Numbered from the stretch's first letter, positions 47,932 through 60,500 are shown. The stretch: DNA of 64,000 nt from Marsupella aquatica (GCA_973895155.1 OZ316891.1:5208001-5272000); one strand, 5' to 3'. Numbers and translations are program-made. The notes: a model not told the origin generated them from the sequence alone.

Positions 47932-48149
47932 CCCTGGGCCCTCAGTCTTAACTAATACATGGAGGATGTGCGAACACTCAAATGGTAATTTTTATTCATT
48001 TTGAACTAATAATTAATATCCTTATTACCAGTAATAAAGAATGTTTTATTAATAGTAAAATGGAAATAACAAGGGGTTAATAGGAAGAGGGCCCAATCGC
48101 ATGGTCCACTTCTTCTACACGGGCTTCTACACGGAGTGAGGGCCCAGGG
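47932..48149. mobile_element. CCCTGGGCCCTCA-family MITE, 218 bp
   Basis: Shortest complete member: CCCTGGGCCCTCAG at the left, GTGAGGGCCCAGGG at the right, and a perfect 8-bp duplication GTTTATAT (47924-47931 and 48150-48157). It shares an internal GATGTGCGAACACTCAAATG-like stretch with the two longer copies. It lies about 365 bp past the stop codon of the terpene synthase gene. Confidence 0.92.
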
Positions 48150-48513
48150 GTTTATATAGATTGCTAGCAACTAGCTAGCCCAAGGCTAGAGTCAAGGGGG
48201 AGTTTCTTAAGGTTTTGACTCAACCTTGGCTAGACTAGGTTAACTAGAGTAAGTTAACCGGAGTTAGCATGAGATGACTAGTAGACTCTTTATGAACTAA
48301 AAGGATAACCCTTAGTATCCCATGGAGAGAGAGCACTGAGTTGAGAACTTTGTGTGAGAGAGAACAATCTTGGACCATGGAGCAATGTTCTTAGAACGGC
48401 CAGATCAAGAACTAAATTGGAGCCTCAATGAAATGAAACTGCCTGAGAATGAAAGACATCTCAATCGTCCGGCACCAACTAGTCTCTAGATTGATATAAT
48501 TGGTATCAGGAGA

Positions 48514-51277
48514 TCACTGATAACGAGCACATGCCTTGTGCCAAGCTTGCGTGCCTGAAATCCAATGCTGGCATGTCTTGATGTACCTCCGCATGACGTT
48601 CTCATAAGCTGGAGGAGCAATGGCTAGAAGAGTCAAAGCTGCATTCTCGAGATCGATAATCCTATCATAAATCATCTTCTGGGCAACGAGTGCACACTCG
48701 TGATAGGTACAGTTCTTCCTTTCAAGGCTGATCAAAGTTACTAAGTTGTGGACATCCCCATTGGATAGTTCCTGCAGTAAACAAATTATAATACCCTGTC
48801 AGAATTGCCACCTGGTGACTAATGTGGCTACTTAGCCTCCATGCTAACATTTCAATGGAACCAACTTAAGAGTGTGCAAGTACAGCTAGGAAACAGAGAA
48901 GTAATTGCGGCTGGGGAAGGAGATGGCTTGCAAGCTGTGGAGCATGAATTTTGTCTGGTAGGACATGAAAGCTTTTTTTTAATAGAATAAGCTAAAGTTC
49001 CTATGATAGCCTTTTGTTCTCTTTTACATGGGCTCGCTAAAGAGGACACTGTTTGCCGTAATTAGTGTGACTAACACTAATTCGAAAGCGCCCATTTTCA
49101 GGGTCTACTCGCAAATTAGTGTTCTAGTCACACTAATTTTATGCTAACACTATTTTTGCGCACATGAATTAGAGTTACTATGATCTTAAAAATGGCAAGA
49201 TAGAGAGAAAACAATATTTTGAAAAATTCACAACAATTAATGTTACTTTGGACTAAATATTATCCATTTTTTACATGCAATTTAAACTAAAGTGAAAAAA
49301 ATCTGTTTTGAAAACCCACAAAAATGAGTGTTGTTTGGATTCAAAATCATTTTTAACAAAATTAGTGTTAAACTAATTTTGTACTAACACTCATTCTTGT
49401 ATAACACCAATTATGGTGACCAGTGTAACAGTGTAAATTTTTGGTAATTTTTGGTGATAACTGGTTGGAATTCTCGTTTCCACTAGCTGGTTGTAGCCTG
49501 CGCCCGTGGTCTCGTCGGCCTGTGGTATTGTCTAGGCTCGATTCCTGGGTGGTTCTCGGTCCCAAAGCCTTTTTTTGGGTTATCTGTTCTACTCTTTAAT
49601 TCTGGCCTCCGAGCGGCGGGGAGTGAAAAGCGATGTTTATATCAGAGTGTTTTGCTGAATTAATATATAGTTATTAAAAGTGTTCCCAGTAACAGTCTGC
49701 ACTTACGGACCTAAATTAAAAATACAAGAGTATATGAGAAGGTTGCCGCTACTAGAACTGATTGAATCCTAGCTACTATATGTCTGAAATGCGATGAGTA
49801 GTCCACGTTGATGAAGGATTATTAGCAATTCAGGAAACCATCTAGATATGTAATTTATCATAACTGATACGCACCTTTTTGAAGGACCAAATATCATTAT
49901 GCCAGCAAACGATGTCGTTGATTGCGTCCCTCAATTCTTGCATTGGAGGACTTTTGAACAAATAGTTGGGCAAGTACTGGCTCTCGAAAATGCCGACGAG
50001 TACCTGAAATCAAACGGATGAAATCTGTTGAATCAGGGATGTCTAAATCAAGATCCTGGCTACAGCTTAGCTCGTGAGTATCCAACAGTATCAGTATCAG
50101 TATACTGTATCAGTATCAGTTCTATGCTGAGTGTATATGGAGCAATGAAGCTATTTAGTTACCTCTCTTGAGAAGAGATCATTAAGCTCTTGACAATTAC
50201 GTAAGCTCCACTTACTTAAAGTACTCCAGATCTGTGAGTTCATTTAGATCTCAAGAATGATGAAGTCATCGAAGGGTTCAAGCTTTGACAAAGTAATGAT
50301 AAGGGAAGAAGGCTACTTACAATTGTAGGCGCCACTGCACCCGTTTTTCTACGGATGACCTTATAAAGATTGACTGAAGGAATAGTTTCATCTTCTCGAT
50401 TTCTCGCCTCATCAAGATTGCCTAGAAAGTAATCTTGGAACGTCTGTGCTAATCGGAGGTTGAATTCGTCTGGCATCGTCCTCACACAGCTGGCCAACAA
50501 GTCGCGAAAGGCCGATGCTGTTGGCCCCAGTTTTCCATCGTACACTGCCATCCTTATATTATCCAACCATTAATGAGTGAACACTGCACGATTCAGTCAT
50601 GCTAGTTCGTAAGGGAGTAACTGAAATTGAAAGATCGCTTAGACTAGATATTCATCACTAGACATTCACAGGTAGTTCGTCCACCAACCTGTCTCGACGG
50701 GGAAAGACTTTGCCCTCTTGAGCATGTTGTTGATGAAATCCCGATTCTTGTCGCGGAGCTCAGCGTTGGGAATCTCATCGAGAAACTTCATCAAGCGTTG
50801 GTATAGAAATGGTTCATCGGGAAAGTTCCACAACAGCACAAGGTGCAGTTCGACAAAGACCGGTAAACAAGACTCCCATGTCTTCCCCAGGACTGTGTCG
50901 TCCATCTGATCGTCCAAGACCCATAGCCACGAGAAGAACTTGGATATCCAGTCAAGAGCCTCCGGCCCATGGTCGACGTAGATCCTGCTCGGCAACTCCG
51001 GGAAGTTCGAATCCAAAAATTTGGCATAGACTTCAGTAGAAAAGACTTTATCTATGCCGTGCTTAAGCAGCCAGTCCCGTGTGTTCTTGACAGCCTTGGC
51101 TGCATAGGTGTTGATGCGGACGGGATATGGGATCGAAAACTGAGGAGCCTTATAATGAAGGAGTTGCTGCTGCCTGTCTTGCTTACTCCACACCTCAACC
51201 GTCGGGGCTTGTACGGTATGCATTATACCGAACTTACCGACTGAGTCACCACTGCGAGGATCTTCCACTGGAGGCAT
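48514..51277 (-). CDS. Microbial-type terpene synthase-like (MTPSL) enzyme
   Basis: Class I terpene synthase that would ionise a prenyl diphosphate and cyclise or quench it to a terpene. Four exons close in frame for 403 residues: 50685-51277, 50321-50552, 49875-50003 and 48514-48771. The metal-binding aspartate motif is LDDQMDD (D122, D123, D126, D127), followed by the usual helix. The second metal site is WHNDIWSFKKELSNGDVHNL with N311, S315 and E319 (NSE triad), its Glu being the first codon of the last exon. Near the C-terminus are RRYIKTCQHWISGTQAW, matching the conserved RY pair and W-x-G-x-x-W helix. Length near 400 residues and the lack of the plant beta domain and RRx8W motif separate it from typical plant terpene synthases and match the bacterial/fungal-like class of non-seed plants. 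No transit peptide is obvious, so a cytosolic, farnesyl-diphosphate-using enzyme is likely but not shown. The first donor is ambiguous: GTTGGT at 50688 would break phase, while GTGGAC ending exon 1 at 50685 keeps it. Confidence 0.92.
49047..49433. mobile_element. Probable MITE inside a terpene synthase intron
   Basis: Ends CACTGTT and AACAGTG are inverted. Extended pairing brings together GTAATTAGTGT on the left and CACCAATTATGG on the right, allowing a gap. Inside, AATTAGTGTGACTAACACTAATT forms a further inverted repeat in several variants. It lies in the ~1.1-kb intron before the last exon, which is far longer than the other introns of the gene (131-317 bp). No clear target-site duplication. 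Confidence 0.5.
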
Positions 51278-51490
51278 TGATCAACGGGTTTCTCTCGTGT
51301 GCATGCAGAGATATCAACTTGTCCACGGAAATTGACGTTTGAACTCGCTTTAATTACAGTGTTTCCGTCCTACGTCTCGTAATGAAACAGGATACCAAAC
51401 CCTGAGGCCTAGTTAGTACAAAGGAAATATAGTCCAGCCTTAGTACAAGGGAAATATAGTGCAGCCCAGCCTTTGTCTGAACAAACCCTG

Positions 51491-51598
51491 GACGACGAAG
51501 CAGGAGAAGTTGATCAATCACAACTGGCGCAAACGCCGATACCAGACGACGAAGCACGAGAAGTTGATCAATCAGAACTTGCACAACGCCGATACCAA
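51491..51598. repeat. 54-bp tandem duplication upstream of the terpene synthase
   Basis: Two 54-bp copies, both starting GACGACGAAGCA and containing GAGAAGTTGATCAATCA. A shorter duplication built on GGAAATATAGT lies just before (about 51415-51470). This is the promoter side of the minus-strand terpene synthase. Confidence 0.85.
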
Positions 51599-51603
51599 GT
51601 GAA

Positions 51604-52022
51604 GAGGTATTCTATGTTGCCAGCAAACAGGAGATTTTATAGCCAAGAATGTTATTAACCAGACACAAATGGTTTCAAATTTGATTTGCTTTCTCGTGAC
51701 ATTTGTATTTTTAATGTTTTTTAAAGACTCCAGATTGCTAGCCAGCCAAAAGGGATCTTACCAACCAGGTAATTGATAGCACTAGACACTAATGGTTTCA
51801 AATTTCTTTCCATTTTTGGTGCCATTTATATATTTTATATTTCTTTGAAGACTCCAGATGGCTAGCGAGCTCGCTAGCCAAAAGGGGAGTCCCCAAAAGG
51901 GATCTTACCAACCAGGTTGTTGATAGTGAGGCAGTTGGATGTAGACAAATAGGGGTCATGCAAAAACAATTTGCTCGTGCAAGGAAAAAATTTACTGTTT
52001 GCTCATCCATTACAATTACCCC
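51604..52022. mobile_element. GAGGTAT-family MITE, long copy, upstream of the terpene synthase
   Basis: 419 bp flanked by a perfect 8-bp duplication CAAGTGAA (51596-51603 and 52023-52030). It starts GAGGTATTCTATGTTGCC and ends ATTACAATTACCCC. Two partly redundant halves carry GACTCCAGAT and GGATCTTACCAACCAGGT. The second half contains a perfect 20-bp palindrome, GGCTAGCGAGCTCGCTAGCC (51860-51879). It begins about 330 bp upstream of the terpene synthase start codon. Confidence 0.88.
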
Positions 52023-54893
52023 CAAGTGAAGAGAATTCTCATAAAATAAGTTAGAGAGGTGGGCACATTTAACATTCTGTTGAATAGTTGGGACACACGA
52101 TTTGGTTTGTCACTTGGGTTGCTTTGCCTTTGGGACCCTGTCTCCCAGTTTGGCATTCCTGCTTTTTGGTACTATGATATTTCGGGTGATATTTATAAGG
52201 GGAGAGTCTTGAACTCAATGTAAGTTGTATGTTGATTATTTCGAGGCTGCTATAATGGTGAATCCACCTTTCAGATTTGGTCTCATTCATATTTTGTGTC
52301 AAGTATTTTGATTTTAATGTGCCTTAACCAGGTAAATAATTTGTATTAATTTGATTTTGAATTAACTTTAGGACCCCTCTTAATTTTTAGTGAATTTATA
52401 GTATTTTGAATGTATTTGGCTCCCCTCATCAAGGTTTAATCTTTCCTTTTCAATCACTCCTTAGTGAATTCTCTTTCTTCTCATGAGAGTGTAAGAAATG
52501 AATTTGATCAATGTGAACATCTGGTGTATTAAGTTCCCCTCATGGTTTACTTTGCAAAATTTATGGTTTTAATTGAGTTGAATGTCATTACCTAGAAGCA
52601 AGTGAAAATCTGTACTATATATGCATAACTCAACTCTTTAGTACCTTTGTACTTTCTTGGTCATAATGTGATTTTATGTGCATATATTTTACATGTCCCT
52701 ACTTAAATGAATTACATATCACTAGAAGACAAAAAAAAAGACATGTTCCAGGATGAACATGCTATAATCCAGAATCAGAACCTAGGCAGCACATAAAAAC
52801 AAAAACAAAGGGAAATCTCTGTAGATTTCATAAATAGCATATTGCAGAATGATCTTAGTCTTGGATGAAGCTAAGTACCTGGCAGAGACACCTAATTAAC
52901 AGTGTCTACCTGACAAGCAACCTACAGGTACCACCTAAGACGGATAGAGGTATTCAGATGGTCAACATTCCCTCACCTTCATCCCCACCAATAAGAGTAC
53001 AAACAGCTACAAGTAGTCCTACTAGATATCAATGGTCAAGAGTTGGAGAGTGAAGAGAGAAGAGTATTGTGTCATCATGATGGAGCTCAGCTTGTGATAA
53101 TTGCCAAAGCTATTGCTAATGTATGGTGTTAATATTTATATAGTGAAATTGTTTCTTTTGGTCATGGACACACCCTAAACTGGGTGAACCAAACGTCTCT
53201 AAGTCAAGATACATTGGTTTTTCCCTGGGTTTCTCAACACTGTATCTCGACACAACTAGCAATATTGAGGAAGTCCATCCAAATGCAAAAAGTTATTTCA
53301 CTACACAACCCTTCACATGTCCTGGAAAATGTTATTAGGTTTATTTTTTCTAAATGCTCCATGCCACATTGATTCACAGATTGATTGAGTTGTTTTTTGT
53401 TTTTTTCCTGGGAAACTCTTTTGTTTAAGAATAAAGCGAAAAAGAGGGTTTACCACTCCCACAATGAAAATTATTTTCCTTTTAAGTCCTAGGTCAAATC
53501 AGCTTAGGTGAGGTTGGCTCAGGTCAGATCTGCCCAGGTCAAATAAGCTTGGAAGGCATTTAATTATGTCTTTTGCGGCAAACTAATCAGACAATGTTGG
53601 CAATCTTTGCTTTTAATTCTTAACCCCGTGCTCCATTGGTACTAAGATTAATTTTTGCAAGAGTAAACGGTCACAATGTCTATTCTATGAGCCCCAAAAA
53701 TTTCAACGTTTAAATCAAGTAGGAATGAAAGTAAAAATGCATTGCCATGGTCTAAGTTTTGAAATCAGTGTAGGGTGTTCAGGCATGGTTGCACAATATG
53801 AGGGAGTGTTTTTTGTTGTTTTGTTTTGTTTTATTTTTAAGCCACTCTGAATATATATTTAAATTTGTTTACATATTCAGATTTTCTCCAAAATTTCAAA
53901 ATTTTATTATATTTCCATTTTGGGCAGGTGCGGACAGGCATTGGACACACATTTGAGGTGGGGGGAGTATCTAGGTGGATCTGATGGCACCCAAGAAAAT
54001 CAATTTTTGATGAAGAGCTAGAATGAACTCTCACTTTTTCCTGATTTTGTAAAAGACTAAAGTACTTTTTGGGTGGCTAGTGTATTATAGTGTTTGATGA
54101 GTTGATGTAAAATAGATGTGGAGGCATGGAACGGGGGGTAAGGTAGTTGGACATGTACATTCATTCATTTTGGCATGGCATAGTTGAGAAAAATGACTGA
54201 GAAATGTACGTGGATCTATTTTGGCATGGCAGGAATCTGACACCACTTCTCATTTTTGTCCCATATGATTATGCATTATAAATTTTCCCACATGCAAGGC
54301 ATCTAGATGCTTCAATAAGGAAAATCCAATGGCTGAGAATCAAGATTTCAGTTTTGTCCCACACTAGTGTTCACACAAGTGCTCACACATGAAAATAATC
54401 TAGATGGTCCAATTACACAGATCCAATGGTTTAGAATTTATGAGAAGATGTGTATTTTTCACAGAATTTCCAAAATTACAGGAGTCTCTAACTAGACCCG
54501 AAATCAAAAAGTTGTTGAAAAAAAGGAAAAAAAAACATATATATATGTTAGAGAATTTAGAGAATATTGATCATCAATGGTAACTCACATACCTGTGTAC
54601 TGGGCTATGTACCCGATAGGGTGGTAGGTGTATTTGAGAGCATGGAGGGGGTTTGTTGGGCTATGTACCAGTTATACTCACATACCTGTGGTCAGGGCTA
54701 TGTACCTGCGAGTTTCTTGGTAGTAAGTGTATTTGGGAGCATGGAGGGGGTTTGATTCTCCTACAGAGTATTAATTTACATTCATACTGCTCACAGTGGC
54801 TATTGCCCCAGACCTTAAAAATACCCTGCTGCCGACGATCACTCTTCCTTCCGCCAACTGTAAGCATCAATGTACTCGTTATGATTGTAGATG
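52023..54893. other. AT-rich intergenic DNA
   Basis: No gene and no recognisable element except a ~92-bp-spaced duplication at 54583-54753. A short cluster of AGGTCAAAT/AGGTCAGAT-like motifs lies at 53490-53550. Open frames are short and non-conserved. Confidence 0.5.
54583..54753. repeat. Tandem duplication, ~92-bp spacing
   Basis: Copies at 54583-54654 and 54675-54753 share ACTCACATACCTGTG, GGCTATGTACC, GTGTATTTG and GCATGGAGGGGGTTTG. Confidence 0.8.
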
Positions 54894-54901
54894 TTCTATT
54901 A

Positions 54902-55202
54902 GAGGTATAATTCTATGTTGCGAGCAAACAGGATATTTTGATAGCGAGGAAATGTTATTAGCGAGACACTAATGGTTTCAAAATTCATTTGCATTTTGGT
55001 GCCATTTATATATTTTGTGTTTTTTTAAGACTCCAGATGGCTAGCGAGCTTGCTAGCAAAAAGGGGATTCCTCAAAAGGGATGTTACCAACCTGGTAGTT
55101 GATAGGGAGGCAGTTGGATGTAGAAAAACAGGAGTCATGCAAGAAGTTTTTTGCTCGTGTGAGGAAAATTTTTACTGTTTGCTCGCACGTTACAATAACC
55201 CG
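54902..55202. mobile_element. GAGGTAT-family MITE, short copy
   Basis: 301 bp from GAGGTATAATTCTATGTTGC to GTTACAATAACCCG, flanked by TTCTATTA (54894-54901) and TTCTAATA (55203-55210), an 8-bp duplication with one mismatch. Inner ends GCGAGCAAACAG and CTGTTTGCTCGC are inverted repeats. It aligns along its length with the copy at 51604-52022 but has only one of the two redundant halves. Confidence 0.88.
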
Positions 55203-55427
55203 TTCTAATATACGTAGGAGTACATAGTTGTTTGCCTATAGACAAATTTGGCAAGGGATCAAGGTCACTCAGGGGATTGTTGAGAATTCTGACTAGCTCT
55301 CTCCTTGTTATGTGGTGACCGGTAGGCTGCTAGTTGGGTAGACGCTATAAAGTGTTGTGTAGATATATATTGCTTTGGTTATTGGGTGATCCCCCCCCCC
55401 CACCACCTCGTTTATTGCATCCAAGAC

Positions 55428-55700
55428 CTTGGGGGGGTCACTTCCATGGAAGTGACATATCACGTGCAACGAAGTACAGGGCCATTTAAATGGTTTTGGT
55501 GGAAGATTTATTAAATCTTCAATGGAAACATAAGGTTGTTTAATTAAATACATACATGTCATCACATGATTAATGTCATACAACTTTATAGAAAGTGACT
55601 TAGGGGGGTCATAAATGACCCAAACCCTCGCACATAATGTATGACCTTTCATATGGGTCATACATTACGTGGCCCTTCATGGGTGACCCCCCCCCCCCAG
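55428..55700 (+). mobile_element. MITE, CTCGGGGG family, copy 5
   Basis: 273 bp with ends CTTGGGGGGG and CCCCCCCCCCCAG, flanked by the perfect 8-bp duplication TCCAAGAC (55420-55427 and 55701-55708). The subterminal palindrome GTCACTTCCATGGAAGTGAC (55437-55456) is perfect over 20 bp and is followed by ATCACGTGCAACGAAG and CCATTTAAATGG, as in copy 2. Confidence 0.93.
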
Positions 55701-56539
55701 TCCAAGACTAGCATCATTCTTCACTATCAAGAACTATAATACAATGTTCCTCCTAATTTGAAGTGTCCAAAAAGTAATGAATCTGACCAAAGAGAAGGAA
55801 TAAACATATTAAATAGAATTATATTTAGTGTGAGGGAAAAGGTGAAACGTTTTCCAAGTAAAAAATAAAGAGTACTGCATAATACCTCGCATAATATCAA
55901 TGCACAATAATCAAGTACTTCCTAGACCATCTATGCATAGTACCATCCATGCCTAGGAAGTCACCAAGAACTATAATACAATGTTCTGCCTTTTCATGTA
56001 GTGGTCTTTTTTTGAATTTGAAGTGTCCAAAAAGTAATGAAAATGTAGACATTGTAATATACAATAATCCTATTAATAAATAATAATTATACACCTTCAA
56101 GTGAACACAACTTTCAATGATTTTTGATTTTATATGAAGTATGGTTCCATGTCTGATTGAGTCAAAGCAATAGAAACTAAAGGGGGTACTACTGTCATGA
56201 CTGTGGTACTATGATTGTAGGTCACACGCCCTGGTGCGTGTCTTTGTTGTATTCAACAGACCCTAATGAAATCTTAAATTGAGACAATGAATGACAGTTT
56301 AAGATGAGAATGTCATTAATAATGTGTATTAGTGCCACCCCAATTTACATAGAGGATTGGTGAATGGATCAAGAGGTACTTGGTGCCATTTAGTGAATGA
56401 TGCATTTTTTTAAAGATCTTGCAACAAAACATTTGAGGTTTTTGAGTATCCCAACAAATGTTAAAGAGGGTTGATCTGAATTCATTTAAAACTAATAAAA
56501 TTTAGATAAAACTATAATTAATCTAATACTTCAGTACAT

Positions 56540-57586
56540 ATTCCTTAAATTTGGATTTTATCCCAAACTTGTCCTAAAACGCCGGGACCAGATTGGCCCT
56601 GACTCTAGCAAACAAGTCATGGTTGTTACTCAACTAATAGCCTAGGGGCCAAGTGCACTTGGAACTCAACTTCCATGCCTACTTGGCCTTGCCTCCCCAA
56701 TGTAAGCTCCTATGACCAACAAAATGCAGATTGGCTACTGTTTCGGCAGGATTTGGCAAGCGGGCGAGATAGCCCCCGCAAACCCCAAGAATCCATGGCA
56801 CCCCCAAACCCAATGTAATGAGCTAAAGAGGATGTATTCTTCCTTTTTAACGCACCCAAGAAGTCTTTCAACAGACTTCCCATTGAAAAGTTATCGTCAT
56901 TTTCGTTTGGTGTCTCCATTTGGTGTCACAATTGTCGCGGCTCACAACTTGGGCTCACCCTTGGCCCAGGGAGACACCACTCCCCTGCTTCTGGATACCT
57001 GCCACCCCCAGACCTACTTTGGTCCCCAAATTTTGGTGCCCTACCTGGACCCCAACCGGTACACATGGGCATGCAACTAACTTGCTATGCCCATAACTTT
57101 CTGGCTAGGCGTCCGTGGGCGGAGTGCCTTAAGTAGTCTGTTGTGATCGAGCCAATCCAGTGCTCATGCCTAGGCCCTCAGAACCCATTGCCACTTGGGT
57201 GTCCTGGGAAACCACACTTGGGCCGCGCCATAACTTATGCTCCAAGAATCCATTGCGCATGAAGTAAACTCCCTTAGTCTTGGGCCCAAGAGGAGCTCTC
57301 ACTCAAGCCCTCAAAACTCAAAGTCCATCTGGGGGTCTGGATGGTCCACCTTGAGCCTGGCCCCTTCCCATGACCTGACCAGCCCCAAGCTAGTCTAAGT
57401 CTTTAGTGTGTGCCACTAGCTTAGTGCCTTGCCTTTGCTAGTGCAACACCTAGTTGCCCACTAGTCTCCCCATACTTAGTCTTCACTGGATGGTCGTTCC
57501 AGGGCTGGGACCATATTAGAGGAGCTCGGTGTCGGAGTCAGCGATGCCGAAGCTAAGTGTTAAGGTAGTAAGTTCCCCGCGCGACT
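56540..57586 (-). mobile_element. Truncated LTR (AGT...ACT family)
   Basis: Minus-orientation LTR fragment whose 5' LTR end is at 57586 (AGTCGCGCGGGGAACTT on the minus strand, with a short insertion relative to the consensus). It aligns with the LTR at 36841-39785 from TTGGCCCTGACTCTAGCAA onward. The other end is lost near 56540, so no flank duplication can be tested. Confidence 0.8.
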
Positions 57587-60500
57587 CTCCAGAAATACAG
57601 TAGAAATTAGGACTAAGCGGAACATTTATGGGGTATAACTTGTTCTAACTTGAATGGCAGAGTTGGAGACCCAAAGTCATATATTTTGGTGGAGACCCAG
57701 CTTGTTATGCAGATCAATGGCATCAAACTCTGTCATCTTTTTAACACAAATTTATTTTATGAGTTGCTTAAAAACTCTACTTTCCATTTCATTTATCAAG
57801 CCTTGTCTGCATTAATCCCAGTTATTCTTTCCAAATTGATTCCCCACATCAATGACCCAGATTGTTGCCAGTTGTGTTTGGGCCCAAGGGTGTTTTTAGA
57901 TCTGGAGAGCACAAGCATGAGTGCTTCAATAAGCTGAAACACTTGTCTACATTTCAGAAAAAGACAACCATTAGCTGGTAAAAAGGCTGGATTTCTCTTG
58001 ACTGGTACTATACCTTGTTGCTGCTGGGAGGGCCTGGAGTGGTATTGCCGCCAGGTCCCCTCTCAACTTGTGTTAATTGTTGTGTCAGTATAAATAAATT
58101 GAAGGTATTCCCACGCCCAAGTGCTTTTGCCTGGCAGAAGACAAAATGACGTGGGCGGGGTTTCCTTCTCTCAAAATAAAAATAAATTATTGACAAGTTC
58201 CTATGGATTATACAGGGCACAAGGCAACTCACTGCAGAAACCAATATACAGGCTGTCCAGTGGGTTGCAAAAACATATAACCCAGATTCTCCACTCCCCA
58301 CAATGTTGGATCACTAGATAATAGAATTTGCACCAACATCACAAAGCAAAACTTATTCTAAACATTGATTGAGGGCAAATTTCTGGTTATAGGGCATTCT
58401 TTGTGGGACATAGTGTCCATAAACAGGGCAGTTAGCCCACGTTTGAGGGGATATTACGGCCCACAATTACCGTAAGCAGAACATTAACTTCCCAGTTAGC
58501 TTATGGTAAAACTTGAGTGAGTTTTGGAAAGAAACCAAAAAAACAAAATCCTTAAACTAAGGTCATACAAACAGTGTGTAAAGAGTGAAGAAGTTAAAAA
58601 TGTCAGGGTTCTTTGCTGTACAAAATAATGCTGGCAAATTTCTATGTTGCGGCAATTACTATTTGTTTTATATGGTAAAGCTTTTGGGCTTAGTTTGAGT
58701 TAAGTTTGCCTAGATTGATCCCATCCGCCTCAAAAAAATTGCAAAAAGAATAGTCTTGAAGGATGGGAGGCCAAGGTCTTGCTCTCAACAATGGCAGCCT
58801 TTTGGCAGTTAGGCTAGTGTCTGCTCACAAGTAGCTTGTTAATTGTGAGCATATGGTCTGTGGTAGAGAGTTCTATAGAGGTGATTGCTTGCCTAGGTTC
58901 ACCTGCAAGCCAGCCATGTCAATTTGGGGGAAGAGAGTTGGGGATTTCCTTTCCAGAGCGCACTTCCCATTTGTCCCCCTTTTCAGTCTCTAGGTTTGCA
59001 TTTGTTACGCTTGAGCAGGTCTCTCGTCACACATCATGTGGATATCTCACATGAAATCCTCTCACTTTACTCTGTTCAGTTCATGGAAGGCAACCCAATT
59101 TACAACGGCCTATAGTTCTTAAACAAAACTCTAGAACTCTTCCATGGGGACATTTTAAACACCCCATGTAAACCTTTTATGGGCACTATTTAAACAGCCC
59201 ATTCTTGTTTTGCATCTGATGAATCACTTTGGTGTAAAGAGGACAAACAAATAAAAGATATTTCATTTTTCTAGCATAAATTTTTGTAAATCTTCCATGG
59301 GGACTATTCGGAATCCCCTCAAATAGTTAGGTTTTTGCACTTGACCGAAAATTTTTACCCGTCCTTTAAGTTTGCATTTGTTACATGTGAGCAGTTTTCT
59401 CCAACACCATCTCCTTGTATACTCCTCAAAGGTTTCCTGGGATGGGAACTGTGAAGAGAACAAGTTTATTGATCTCCTGCGATGAATGAGTAAGGGGAGG
59501 CGGGGCCCCCACATAAATACACGCCAGAGATACAGATGGATTTTAATCCATCAGGAGGTAGAACATAGATTACGGTGAAATGTGATACGTACAGGGCACG
59601 TCCCTACTAATCATCAATGCAAGCAAGCTGATAACAAGCGTCCCTACTAATCATCAATGCAAGAAAGCGGATAACAAGCCGTAATATCCGGGGGAGTGGA
59701 CACAGCAGAACAGCTTGATACAATCATACTTCTCACTTAGAAGCGCATGGTACTTTGCTATGAGTCATGAAGCAAAGTGACTGTCAACAAACTGATACTG
59801 AGAGTGATTGATGGTGATGAGGGGAGAGAGATACAATCAATCAGCATTTGATGCCGTTGCACAGATCGACAAACAGCGACCGTTTTAAAGGCAGTCAGAG
59901 TGTACCCAGAGTCTTAACCTATCAAGTTCTGATCGAGGAATTAGAGAATGAAGTTCCACGGGTCTTGGTGATGAGGAATTCGGCGAGCTGGGAAAAGGCT
60001 GTCAAAACTTGCGGTCAACCGATCGGGAGCGAAGAATTGATTGTGTGGTTGTTGTTTTGGCTGACCTGAGGGAGACAAGAAGCATAGAAGCAGAGATTTT
60101 GTTGTTGTTGTCGTGGCTGACCTGAGGGTAGCCCTTTCAGTGCAGGGTTTGGAATTCCTCACCCTCAGACAGGATTTGGGGTCGTTCAATTTGCTGGCTG
60201 CTGTATTTTCCTCAGCAGGAAGTATTTCTCTACACTGCCGTTTTACAACTCGTGGATCCCTGTTCCTGTGTGTGGATCGACAAATCTTGGGTAATAATTG
60301 TTTTTGGGAACGTATCACTAGCGATGGAAAGAAATCTGGAAAGTGCTCGGATAATGTCGGGAAGTGCAGTTTTGCCTGATCAGAGCTTTGCTTTATGGTC
60401 ATTCCTCCTCTTACACAACTGCTTGGCTAGTATCCCGGCCTGCTAGTCCTCAGTCCAGTCGAAGAGAATTGTCAGGAAAAGGAGTTTTTTGCTGATGCAA

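Noticed and set aside
48487-48500. Primer-binding-site-like TTGGTATCAGG just past the terpene synthase stop
   Set aside because: No LTR ends directly before it and the last bases do not match; treated as chance or a very old remnant.
59941-60402. 153-codon minus-strand frame
   Set aside because: Low-complexity runs (Thr, Gln/Pro) and no conserved motif; possibly UTR of an unseen gene.
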